Shown in pieces: positions 31,136 through 38,001 of a stretch of DNA of 38,510 nucleotides. The stretch is from an uncultured Pseudomonadota bacterium (GTDB lineage: Bacteria; Pseudomonadota; Gammaproteobacteria; Burkholderiales; Methylophilaceae). Position numbers and translations under genes: made by a program. The notes beneath the pieces were generated by a model. The model did not search any database. It was not told the origin of the DNA and was given only the letters and a program-made list of their open reading frames with translations. Each line of letters begins with the position of its first letter. Positions within the stretch are counted from its first letter, which is position 1. The stretch is taken from positions 1 through 38,510 of the forward strand of contig CAILXF010000004.1 of NCBI GenBank assembly GCA_903838125.1, written 5' to 3'.

Positions 31136-31972
31136 CTACTTTTCTATGGTCACTAAATAGCTACGTAGATTATTCGCCTTACTTTCTAGGCCGAGTTTTT
31201 TCCGTATATTTTTGCGGTGTATGCTGATGGTTTCGGGCGACAGAGATAAGGTTGCAGCTATGGCCTTAGTTGACGCCCCCTCCCTCACCATGGATGCCAC
31301 TAGAACTTCTTTTGGTGTCAAATTTTTATAGGCCGAACTTAGGGAGGTTGTGTAGCCATACGATGAAATCAAACGCTGCAAGTTGGCTTCTAGTGTACTG
31401 AGTAAGCGTATATGTTTGGGGTCACGGCTACTGTTTTTTAGTCTTTGTAAAAACGGCATAACCTCTTGTTTTAGTTCAAGTATAAGTAAATTTTTTGCGT
31501 CTAAGCTTTCCTTTTCACGCATTTTAAGGATCACTTTGAGTGCAGTATTAGCCTCAGAAGATTCGGCTTTGCTCTGATCAAGTTCAAGCGCTGCTTTTTC
31601 AACTTGCTTGAGTAAGCGCTTACGTGATTCTTTTATGGACTGATAAGAATGTTGTAGCTCTTCATTTTGTATTACTAACGCTAAATAACTTAATTGTAAT
31701 TCATGCAACATAGCTTCTAGGGATGTATTAGCCATCAACGGGATGATTGACGTTTGAGTAAGATTGTTTGCCAGCTCTTCCTCTATCCCTACTTTACGGC
31801 GACCGAATGGCGGCTTACATCTATCAGCTTGTTGATTACGACGATTTAGCAATATGGCTGCCCCATTTACAGAAGCGCCTGCGACTGGCATATGAAACTT
31901 AGTTTCTTGCGCTCCGTCCGCAATCTTGTTAGTCGTGAATGGGTTAGATGTTTTCTTGTTAGCCACAAGCAA
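31136..31972 (-). CDS. LuxR-type regulator with coiled coil, PAS-less
   Basis: This is a 278-residue transcription factor with a C-terminal LuxR/FixJ helix-turn-helix (about 216-262; LTPKEVLVASMVREGASTKA, then TISIHRKNIRKKLGL). The middle (about 85-170) is a long charged coiled coil. It begins LHELQLSYLALVIQNEEL, which resembles the HELQ(V)HQIELEMQNEELR segment that precedes PAS domains in sensor proteins. The segment LKQEVMPFLQRLK...LEANLQRL is the usual linker between PAS and HTH in PAS-LuxR regulators, but no PAS domain lies between. The start is uncertain: TTG 31972, GTG 31966, or later codons. The target genes are unknown. Confidence 0.8.
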   Translation of the reverse strand: MLVANKKTSNPFTTNKIADGAQETKFHMPVAGASVNGAAILLNRRNQQADRCKPPFGRRKVGIEEELANNLTQTSIIPLMANTSLEAMLHELQLSYLALVIQNEELQHSYQSIKESRKRLLKQVEKAALELDQSKAESSEANTALKVILKMREKESLDAKNLLILELKQEVMPFLQRLKNSSRDPKHIRLLSTLEANLQRLISSYGYTTSLSSAYKNLTPKEVLVASMVREGASTKAIAATLSLSPETISIHRKNIRKKLGLESKANNLRSYLVTIEK

Positions 31973-32189
31973 ATCTCACTAAAGATACATTACTGTTTGA
32001 ATTGAGAAATATTATAAAACAGTCGGTATGTCATGGGGCTGTAGTAAGTGCTTGCACTTATGTTTGACCAAAATAGCAATGTCATCCTGAAGATATCGCC
32101 GACTTTCAATGAAGCTAATAGGACGTAAGCGTGCAAAAAAGGGTGCAACTTCTTTGCTAGCGTCAACCATTAAGCCAAAATGATTGAGG

Positions 32190-32195
32190 TATAAT
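32190..32195 (+). promoter_or_regulatory. -10 box of the tRNA-Gly promoter
   Basis: A perfect TATAAT lies 13 bp before the mature tRNA 5' end. No clear -35 is seen at 16-18 bp spacing. Confidence 0.5.
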
Positions 32196-32208
32196 TAACA
32201 CATACGCG

Positions 32209-32282
32209 GCGGGTGTAGTTCAATGGTAGAACGCTAGCTTCCCAAGCTCGATACGCGGGTTCGATTCCCGTCACCCGCTCCA
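32209..32282 (+). tRNA. tRNA-Gly, anticodon CCC
   Basis: This 74-nt tRNA has an encoded CCA end. The acceptor GCGGGTG pairs with CACCCGC, the D stem GTTC with GAAC, and the T stem GCGGG with CCCGT (one G-U). The anticodon loop TTCCCAA reads CCC (32241-32243). It is very close to E. coli glyU. The anticodon stem CTAGC/GCTCG has one mismatch, T28 (32235) against C42 (32249), which fits a 3' half replaced by the integrated element. It reads GGG codons. Confidence 0.95.
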
Positions 32283-32429
32283 GTTGATGCAATCATAATT
32301 AACGGTAGTCAATCACAAATCCCCTGTCAAGGTCTTTGCAGTCAACTAAATCAATGGTTTAAGTTGAATTCAGTTCTTGCCTAAACGTCATAGCTCCCCA
32401 AATAACTTGTGTAACTTGGTACAAAAATA

Positions 32430-32463
32430 GGTATAATTTTACTTACTAGAATATTTTTATACC
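32430..32463 (+). promoter_or_regulatory. Integrase promoter region with inverted repeat
   Basis: A TATAAT -10 box (32432-32437) lies about 30 bp before the integrase. It is embedded in an inverted repeat GGTATAA (32430-32436) / TTATACC (32457-32463). A regulator bound there would cover both promoter and start codon; the integrase itself or an excisionase is possible. A weak -35 (TTGTGT, 32407-32412) is 19 bp upstream. Confidence 0.45.
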
Positions 32464-32465
32464 TT

Positions 32466-33698
32466 TTGGATTGTCTTGTGGCGAAACTTGGTTCTAACTT
32501 ATTGGATGACTTAACCATCAAGGCAGCAAAGCCTTCAGATAAGCCTAACCCCCTTAGGGATGGAGGTGGTTTATACCTTTTGGTTAATGGGAATGGTAGT
32601 AAATATTTCCAACTGAGGGCAACCCTTCATGGAAAGCGTAAGCTAATACAGCTTGGGGTTTATCCTAAGATAACATTGGCAGACGCTCGTGCTATGGCAA
32701 GAGACATGCTTTCTCAAATTAAAACTAATGTAGACCCTGTGTTGCTACGTAAGAAGACAAAGTTAGGGAAAGCGATTGATGCTGATAATACATTCCAGAA
32801 AGTAGCTTCTGATTGGTTGTTAATCAAAGGCAGGTCATTGGCCAAGTCTAGTCATAAGAAGATTCAGCAAACATTCAATGCAAACGTCTTTGGGATGATA
32901 GGAAAATATCCAATTAAAGATGTTGATAATGTAATGGTTAGAAATTGCCTGTTAGTGATGCAGAAGCGTGGGTCATTGGAGTTGATGGAGCAGACAAGGT
33001 CATGGATTAAGGCGGTGTTTGACTTTGCATTTGCTGACGGCTTATTACTGGAGAATCCTATCCCAGTTAAAGACATTAGACTGGAAGTTGCCGTTAGTAA
33101 GGGTTATCCACATCTTAAATCACTAGCTGATGCAGGCACTTTCCTTCGTAATCTCGCTAAGTATAGGGGGAGTTTTGAAGTCGCTACCTGTACATACTTG
33201 TGCCTTCATTTAGCACAACGACCAACGGAGCTAAGAGATGCTAAGTGGGTTGAGTTTGACTTGGATAATAGTTTGTGGACGCTACCTTTAGAAAGGTCAA
33301 AGACTCGTAAGCGCATGGCTAAAGCTCACACTATTGTTCTGTCTAGACAAGTCATAGCGAGATTGCGAGAGTTACAAGTATATTCAGGTCATAGTGAGTA
33401 TTTATTTCCTAGCCGAGTTAAGGATAAAGCCTTATCGGAAGCAACAATCCGCAAGTGCTTTAGAGCTGTTTTTACTAAATATCACACAGTACCGCATGGA
33501 TGCAGGCATTTCTTCATAACACAGACTAACGAGAGCTTATTGTTTAACCGAGATGTGATTGAGGTTGCCGTTTCTCATGGCGATAAAGATAGGGTTAGGG
33601 CTACATACAACTTTGCTACTTATGAAGATGAGCGCAGGAGATTGTTTCAATGGTGGAGTGACCAACTAGAGGGAGCAAAGGAAACTGGCAATAGCTAA
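32466..33698 (+). CDS. int: P4-type tyrosine recombinase/integrase
   Basis: The integrase catalyses site-specific integration and excision, here into tRNA-Gly. The 410-residue protein has the N-terminal DUF4102 arm-binding domain (about 10-95; LRDGGGLYLLV, LGVYPKITLADAR), a SAM-like core-binding domain (about 105-200) and the catalytic domain with Arg252 (QRPTELRDAKW), His344-x-x-Arg347 (HGCRHFF), His371 and nucleophile Tyr381 (VRATYNFATY). All catalytic residues are intact, so it is probably active. The start is TTG 32466 or GTG 32478; neither has a clear Shine-Dalgarno. Confidence 0.95.
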   Translation: MDCLVAKLGSNLLDDLTIKAAKPSDKPNPLRDGGGLYLLVNGNGSKYFQLRATLHGKRKLIQLGVYPKITLADARAMARDMLSQIKTNVDPVLLRKKTKLGKAIDADNTFQKVASDWLLIKGRSLAKSSHKKIQQTFNANVFGMIGKYPIKDVDNVMVRNCLLVMQKRGSLELMEQTRSWIKAVFDFAFADGLLLENPIPVKDIRLEVAVSKGYPHLKSLADAGTFLRNLAKYRGSFEVATCTYLCLHLAQRPTELRDAKWVEFDLDNSLWTLPLERSKTRKRMAKAHTIVLSRQVIARLRELQVYSGHSEYLFPSRVKDKALSEATIRKCFRAVFTKYHTVPHGCRHFFITQTNESLLFNRDVIEVAVSHGDKDRVRATYNFATYEDERRRLFQWWSDQLEGAKETGNS

Positions 33699-33774
33699 TT
33701 TAAGAGTAGAAAACTTACTGGAAAGACTTGGATAAAAACATCCTACTATCACTTTAAATTTAAGGGTTGATGTA

Positions 33775-33858
33775 ATGCCTTATCCGTGTGTTTTTAATGC
33801 GTTATGGGCAGATATAGATGCTCCTTGTAAGGGCTTAACTGGATGTATGAATGGCTAA
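33775..33858 (+). CDS. Possible 27-residue Cys-containing peptide
   Basis: A short ORF runs from an ATG, preceded by AAGGG at suitable distance, to TAA. The peptide MPYPCVFNALWADIDAPCKG ends LTGCMNG and has three cysteines. It is too short to judge by composition, and no family is recognised. It lies between the integrase and the primase promoter. Confidence 0.3.
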   Translation: MPYPCVFNALWADIDAPCKGLTGCMNG

Positions 33859-33862
33859 CTAC

Positions 33863-33876
33863 ATGATTTAAATCAT
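33863..33876. promoter_or_regulatory. Perfect palindrome upstream of the primase promoter
   Basis: The 14-bp palindrome ATGATTTAAATCAT ends 7 bp before the -35 box. It looks like a dimeric repressor or activator site. No regulator gene of the element is visible in the window. Confidence 0.5.
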
Positions 33877-33883
33877 ATAACCA

Positions 33884-33912
33884 TTGACTAATTTAACATA
33901 ACGTGTTATACT
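33884..33912 (+). promoter_or_regulatory. Promoter of the primase-helicase gene
   Basis: TTGACT (33884-33889), a 17-bp spacer and TATACT (33907-33912) with an upstream TG make a near-ideal promoter. The interrupted palindrome ATAAC-GT-GTTAT (33898-33909) overlaps the -10 and may be an operator. The expected start of transcription is near 33919. Confidence 0.75.
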
Positions 33913-33919
33913 TATTGGA

Positions 33920-34015
33920 GTGAGGTATAGATTTACCTCACAAGTGCTAGCGACTGTTCTTGGTTGCAAATCAACATCCGTAAATACTTAAAAGCTAGCT
34001 CCAAAAGAGCTGGCT
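33920..34015 (+). promoter_or_regulatory. Structured 5' leader of the primase-helicase mRNA
   Basis: Two hairpins are visible. GTGAGGTA/TACCTCAC (33920-33927, 33934-33941) is an 8-bp stem right at the predicted RNA 5' end. AGCTAGCTC/GAGCTGGCT (33993-34001, 34007-34015) is a 9-bp stem with one G-U and a 5-nt loop. The coding start with its Shine-Dalgarno comes 22 nt or more after the second. The leader has no recognised riboswitch; it could serve RNA stability or attenuation. Confidence 0.5.
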
Positions 34016-34053
34016 ATTGTTATTTATGGTCTCTTAAAAGGAGAAAAGTACAG

Positions 34054-36669
34054 ATGGTTAATTATAAATTAATAACTGCAATTCACATGTCCAATTTGGG
34101 ATTTTCAATCATCCCAATTACAAGCAATAGCAAAATACCCGCAATTAAATACTGGCAACAAAATGCACGTTCATCAAAAGTGCAAATAACTACTTGGGCA
34201 GATGAATTCCCAAACTGTAACTTTGGCATTGCGACTGGTAACGGCCTTGTGGTTTTAGACGTAGATAACAAGAATGGAAAGAATGGCTCTGATGCTTTAT
34301 CTGCAATGGGTCAAATTCCATTGACGTTCACCGTGTCTACACCTTCAGGTGGCTTTCATTATTACTTCAGAACTACTGAAAATCTAAGAAATAGTACGAG
34401 CAAGGAAGGTTTGGATATTAGAGCCGATGGAGGGCTAGTGGTTTGCCCAGGCTCTATTGTTGATGAAAAAGAATACCAAGTAATTAATGATGCACCTCTT
34501 GCAGAACTACCTGAATGGCTCATTGAGAAGCTTGGTTCAACAAAAGCATCCTACCCTGTAGAGATTGAATATCCAGAATCATCACTTGAATGGAATGAAG
34601 AGCAAAGATATGCACTAGAGAGACATTTGTCACTCATAGACCCTGATTTGCCTTACGAGCCTTGGTTAGTCGGGATATATGCAGTCATCAATATATACGG
34701 CAATAACTCCGATGTGTTTGAGTCGCTAAATCAATGGTCGGCTAATGGAGTTAAATATGATGAGGCAGAGTTTTGGAAAAAGATTAAGAGTTACAACCCA
34801 AATCATCCGTACAAAGCTGGATTCACTACTCTGGCTGAAATTAAATGGCAATATCCTAGAAAATCCTCACCTATCTTAAGTAATGCATTTGGAGTGCAGT
34901 TAGAAGCGCCATTGTTTAACAAAGCTGTAGATATTCTTAAGTTGCATGGCAACACGCCATCACCCCAACATGAAAGAGCATTATCAGCCATATGTAAAAC
35001 ACTAGCTAACGGCATAGATAGTGATGAGAAGTTCAGGTTAGCCTTCCCACTTGAAACAGGTATGGGTAAAACCACATGTGTAGTCGCTTTGGCATATGCC
35101 TTGCAACCCTATGACAAAAGTCTTCTCATTTGTGCTGAACGTATTGAACAGTTACAAGAAATGAAGGATGCAATGGTTGAAGCTGGAGTTGATGAATCTA
35201 AGATTGGCATATATCACTCTAAAAAAGATACGGATATTCCTAGCGTAGAATTTAAAGACCTAAAAAGGTGTAAGTTTTTATTAGTAAGCCATGCTCGTGT
35301 AGTTGCCGATAGTAAAAGTGGCAACTGTTCTAATTTGCTTAATTATGAGGGTAGCCCAAGAAGTATGACTATTTGGGATGAAAGCTTGATAACAACAGAG
35401 TCTTTCTATTGCTCTTTGAGTGACATGCGTTGTGCCCTACAAGACTGGATAGCTCGTTTTCAAGAACGTTTGCATATGGGTCAAGCTAGCTTTAAACACA
35501 ATGAAGAATATCATAAGCTACGTTTCTTTTTCATGGAGCTAAAAGATAGCCTTGAGCAGGAAGAGGTTAAAGATGGGATGGTTATCCAACTACCTTATCT
35601 TAGTGCTGGAGGTATTAGCATTGAACTCATTAACACCATAGTGAATAATGAATCCTATAGAAATGCCCTTAGAACCCTGATTAACTTTGTTCAGTTGGGA
35701 GAGGTAAGAATTGTCAAAGTTAAAGATGGCTTTAGTGTGATGCACTTTGCTCCAGTTATTGATGACAGCTTTGACAAGATTGTTGTGATGGATGCTTCAG
35801 CTAGAATTAAGACACTACTGAATTTTGACCAGTCCATTTCAATCAATCATCTTGAGGTTAGCAAGGATTACGCTGATGTGAAGATTTGCCATGCAAACGT
35901 CCAGAGCAGCAAACATAGCTTTAAAGATAAGAATCACTTGAAGAATTATCTACAAGAAATAACTTATTTAATAAACACCAAAATCCCTAAGAATGAAGAG
36001 CTAATAATCTTCTGCCACAAGGAAAATAAGGATGAAATACGTGGTTGGGCTACTAGTGAATACCCTTTACGAACGATTAATGTTCTTAATTGGGGTGAGC
36101 ATAAGGCAACCAATAAATATAAGCATGTAAAGTATGTCATTACCTGTGGGAACATCTATAGAGAGTGGCAGGAAATATCAACTAAAATTATTGGCCAAAC
36201 TCGTACCTTAAATTACACGTTGCTTGATGCTGATGCTAGTGAAACGTTCTACAGCGAACAGGCTGAAATGTTCTATCAAGGATTTAGCAGAGGAAACTGT
36301 AGGAATACTATTGATGGTAAGGCTGGTGAACAAACCATCTACTTATTTCACCCCACACCTGATTATTTAAAGGTAATGGACTCTTTGAGAAAGGTGATGC
36401 CCAACGTTATAGAGGAAACTTATAAACCACAATACCTAACTGAAGGTAGAAAGGATGCTAAGGACCACCAAGAAATAGCCCGTAAGATTACAGACTATCT
36501 AACTTCGTTAGCTTTAGATATGTCAAGGGTCACTAAAACACACCTGTTAAGGTGCATAGCACCTCATCTAAGTAGTAATAGTAAAACTTGGAGAAAGGCA
36601 ATTGACCAAGCACAACAAGACCTGAAAGGGTGGATGTTTAATAGTAAAAAAGTAGAACGTATAATTTAA
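34054..36669 (+). CDS. Prim-Pol primase fused to SF2-like helicase
   Basis: This 871-residue replication protein probably starts replication of the element. The frame is open back to 33964, but AAGGAG (34038-34043) and the domain start favour the ATG at 34054; positions below use this start. An N-terminal bifunctional primase/polymerase domain (about 10-160) has the metal-binding DVDNK (Asp69, Asp71), GGFHYYF (99-105) and DIRADGGLVVCPGS (121-134). A PriCT-like helical region (about 180-265) follows. The rest is helicase-like: Walker A GMGKT (336-340), DExx-box WDES (441-444), IIFCHKE, and the arginine motif QGFSRGNCR (742-750). This looks like superfamily 2 rather than the SF3/D5 helicase usual next to Prim-Pol. 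A long insertion (about 455-570) is unassigned. Confidence 0.85.
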   Translation: MVNYKLITAIHMSNLGFSIIPITSNSKIPAIKYWQQNARSSKVQITTWADEFPNCNFGIATGNGLVVLDVDNKNGKNGSDALSAMGQIPLTFTVSTPSGGFHYYFRTTENLRNSTSKEGLDIRADGGLVVCPGSIVDEKEYQVINDAPLAELPEWLIEKLGSTKASYPVEIEYPESSLEWNEEQRYALERHLSLIDPDLPYEPWLVGIYAVINIYGNNSDVFESLNQWSANGVKYDEAEFWKKIKSYNPNHPYKAGFTTLAEIKWQYPRKSSPILSNAFGVQLEAPLFNKAVDILKLHGNTPSPQHERALSAICKTLANGIDSDEKFRLAFPLETGMGKTTCVVALAYALQPYDKSLLICAERIEQLQEMKDAMVEAGVDESKIGIYHSKKDTDIPSVEFKDLKRCKFLLVSHARVVADSKSGNCSNLLNYEGSPRSMTIWDESLITTESFYCSLSDMRCALQDWIARFQERLHMGQASFKHNEEYHKLRFFFMELKDSLEQEEVKDGMVIQLPYLSAGGISIELINTIVNNESYRNALRTLINFVQLGEVRIVKVKDGFSVMHFAPVIDDSFDKIVVMDASARIKTLLNFDQSISINHLEVSKDYADVKICHANVQSSKHSFKDKNHLKNYLQEITYLINTKIPKNEELIIFCHKENKDEIRGWATSEYPLRTINVLNWGEHKATNKYKHVKYVITCGNIYREWQEISTKIIGQTRTLNYTLLDADASETFYSEQAEMFYQGFSRGNCRNTIDGKAGEQTIYLFHPTPDYLKVMDSLRKVMPNVIEETYKPQYLTEGRKDAKDHQEIARKITDYLTSLALDMSRVTKTHLLRCIAPHLSSNSKTWRKAIDQAQQDLKGWMFNSKKVERII

Positions 36670-36675
36670 TATAAC

Positions 36676-36703
36676 GGGGGCTTTGGGGCCCCCTATTTGT
36701 TTA
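36676..36703 (+). terminator. Terminator after the primase-helicase gene
   Basis: GGGGGC (36676-36681) and GCCCCC (36688-36693) form a stem with a 6-nt loop, followed by TATTTGTTTAT. It is 6 bp behind the stop codon. Confidence 0.75.
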
Positions 36704-36989
36704 TAGCACTTGTGTACCCTTTCTCTAATAGAAGTATATATTAATAGGTACACTTAACTACTAACACCTAACTACTAACACCTAACTACTAACACCGTGT
36801 ATCAATCAATTAGAGCGGTGGTACACACACTCCATACCAATCAAACACTTAAGCCATACAAATATCCCATATATTAATTATAAAATATAAAAATACAGTA
36901 AAAAAGTAGAGCATACTTGACGTGTATCAAAACCATGGCTAGCGGTTAAGAGCACAGTAAAACTTGTTGCTAGATGAAGGAAGATTTCA
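36704..36989. other. Candidate replication origin of the element
   Basis: This gene-free AT-rich region follows the replication gene. It contains three 14-bp iterons (36754-36795), the inverted pair GTGTACC (36712-36718) / GGTACAC (36747-36753), a third GGTACAC (36820-36826), the 10-mer CGTGTATCAA twice (36796-36805, 36921-36930), and a very AT-rich tract at about 36868-36900. Iterons plus an AT-rich unwinding stretch beside the initiator gene is the usual build of a replication origin. It must also hold the promoter of the small genes downstream; TTGACG at 36917 is a weak -35 candidate. Confidence 0.55.
36754..36795 (+). repeat. Three tandem 14-bp iteron-like repeats
   Basis: Three head-to-tail copies of YTAACTACTAACAC start at 36754, 36768 and 36782; only the first base of the first copy differs. 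Each unit contains the sub-repeat TAACTA/CTAACA. Confidence 0.9.
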
Positions 36990-37133
36990 ATGAAAAAACT
37001 ACTATCAATTATTTGCATAATGCTTATTGTTGCGTCCTCAATAGCTGAAGCTGCTAACCGTAAAGGTAGTCATCGTGTTGGTGGATATAACAGTCATGGC
37101 AAAGGCAGTCATTATGTTGGAGGTCATAGATAA
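36990..37133 (+). CDS. Small secreted His/Gly-repeat peptide
   Basis: This 47-residue precursor has a signal peptide (1 to about 22; lysines, then a hydrophobic stretch, cut near AEA/AN) and a mature part of about 25 residues made of two imperfect repeats, KGSHRVGGYNSHG and KGSHYVGGHR. Histidines could bind metal, but the function is unknown. GAAGGAAG lies 6 nt before the ATG. Its TAA overlaps the next ATG by one base (TAATG). Confidence 0.7.
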   Translation: MKKLLSIICIMLIVASSIAEAANRKGSHRVGGYNSHGKGSHYVGGHR

Positions 37134-37399
37134 TGAAAAACCTATTAATCGCACTACTAATGTTTTTATCTTTCAGCGCATTTGCTGACCAATCAACTTG
37201 CGAGCAACTCAAAGCAGACAGCAATACGACTAAAGAGCAATTAGCTCAAAGTGGATGTTGCTCTTGGCATAGTGGTGTTTGTGGATGCTCAGGTGGTGTT
37301 GTGCAATGTTGTGACGGAGCAGCTAGTCCCTCTTGTCGTTGTCATGCAAATGATTTAATAGAACCAAAAGCAGTTGAGTCTGAAATACCTAAAGGTTAA
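37133..37399 (+). CDS. Small Cys-rich secreted protein
   Basis: This 88-residue protein has a signal peptide (1-18, cut after AFA) and a mature core with nine cysteines in a tight block (about 42-70; CCSWHSGVCGCSGGVVQCC, then SPSCRC), plus one near the N-terminus. Similar blocks occur in uncharacterised exported proteins of proteobacterial mobile elements. Disulfide folding by DsbA or metal binding is possible; the function is unknown. It is translationally coupled to the peptide before it. Confidence 0.75.
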   Translation: MKNLLIALLMFLSFSAFADQSTCEQLKADSNTTKEQLAQSGCCSWHSGVCGCSGGVVQCCDGAASPSCRCHANDLIEPKAVESEIPKG

Positions 37400-37406
37400 C
37401 GGTTGT

Positions 37407-37481
37407 ATGCTCATTTACTTTCTACTGATATGGGGTATTGTTTGTTTTGTGAACATTACTATTGAGGAAGAGTCATCATGA
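37407..37481 (+). CDS. Possible 24-residue membrane peptide
   Basis: A mini-ORF codes for MLIYFLLIWGIVCFVNITIE followed by EESS, a single hydrophobic helix with an acidic tail. It starts 7 bp after the previous stop and its TGA overlaps the next ATG (ATGA), exactly as its neighbours do. That fit, more than its composition, supports it as a real coupled gene. Confidence 0.45.
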   Translation: MLIYFLLIWGIVCFVNITIEEESS

Positions 37482-37726
37482 AAATATTAGGATATTTAAT
37501 CCTCATCGCTGCAGGTTTGTTTGGTCTGTTTGCATCTTTATCTATTATTGCCCATGAATTAGGATTTATTGGTGGTTTTATAGCATTTTTATTCTTCCCC
37601 GTTACCCTTGCTTTTGCACCTTGGTACGCAGGATTTGCATATGGGAATTGGCAGTTATTGGGAATAATTTATGGCGGTACGATTGTTGGTTCACTATTAG
37701 TCGGTCTAGGTGACAAAAACAAATGA
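37478..37726 (+). CDS. Small membrane protein
   Basis: This 82-residue protein has probably three membrane segments (about 3-25, 29-50, 57-76), with a short charged C-terminus DKNK. No family is recognised. GAGGAAGAG precedes the ATG. It overlaps the following gene by 4 bp (ATGA). Confidence 0.7.
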   Translation: MKILGYLILIAAGLFGLFASLSIIAHELGFIGGFIAFLFFPVTLAFAPWYAGFAYGNWQLLGIIYGGTIVGSLLVGLGDKNK

Positions 37727-38001
37727 TAAAAATACTTGCATTTCTTGTCCTTATAGCAATATTTCCTCTGCCTTATTCGTATTATGAGGTTCTACGTGTT
37801 GCTGTATGTCTGGGAATAGTTTTCATAGTACTTAAAGAATGGAAGTCGATAGATACAACAACAAAGACAATACTTGCAGTCATCGCAATTTTGTTTAATC
37901 CATTCTCACCAATCTATCTTTCAAAGATGGTATGGGTGGTCATAGATTTGGTTGTTGGACTCTACATGCTGAATTTGAAATTGGATGGAAATAACGAATG
38001 A
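37723..38001 (+). CDS. Small membrane protein, DUF6804-like
   Basis: This 92-residue protein has three hydrophobic segments (about 3-19, 24-40, 48-85). The block ILFNPFSPIYLSKMVWVVID recalls the NP(I/L)xPIxLxxxxWxxID pattern of a family of small membrane proteins (DUF6804) found scattered on bacterial genomes. The function is unknown. It has ATGA overlaps at both ends. Confidence 0.65.
   Translation: MIKILAFLVLIAIFPLPYSYYEVLRVAVCLGIVFIVLKEWKSIDTTTKTILAVIAILFNPFSPIYLSKMVWVVIDLVVGLYMLNLKLDGNNE

Noticed and set aside
32187-32440. GGTATAATT shared by the tRNA and integrase upstream regions as an att repeat
   Set aside because: Both copies are simply -10 boxes with two flanking bases; no longer identity extends around them.
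33104-33112. A perfect DnaA box (TTATCCACA) inside the integrase gene
   Set aside because: It is a single copy within coding sequence, with no partner boxes or AT-rich stretch beside it; a chance match is likely.
36754-36795. CRISPR array
   Set aside because: The three units are 14 bp and directly adjacent with no spacers, and no cas genes are present.
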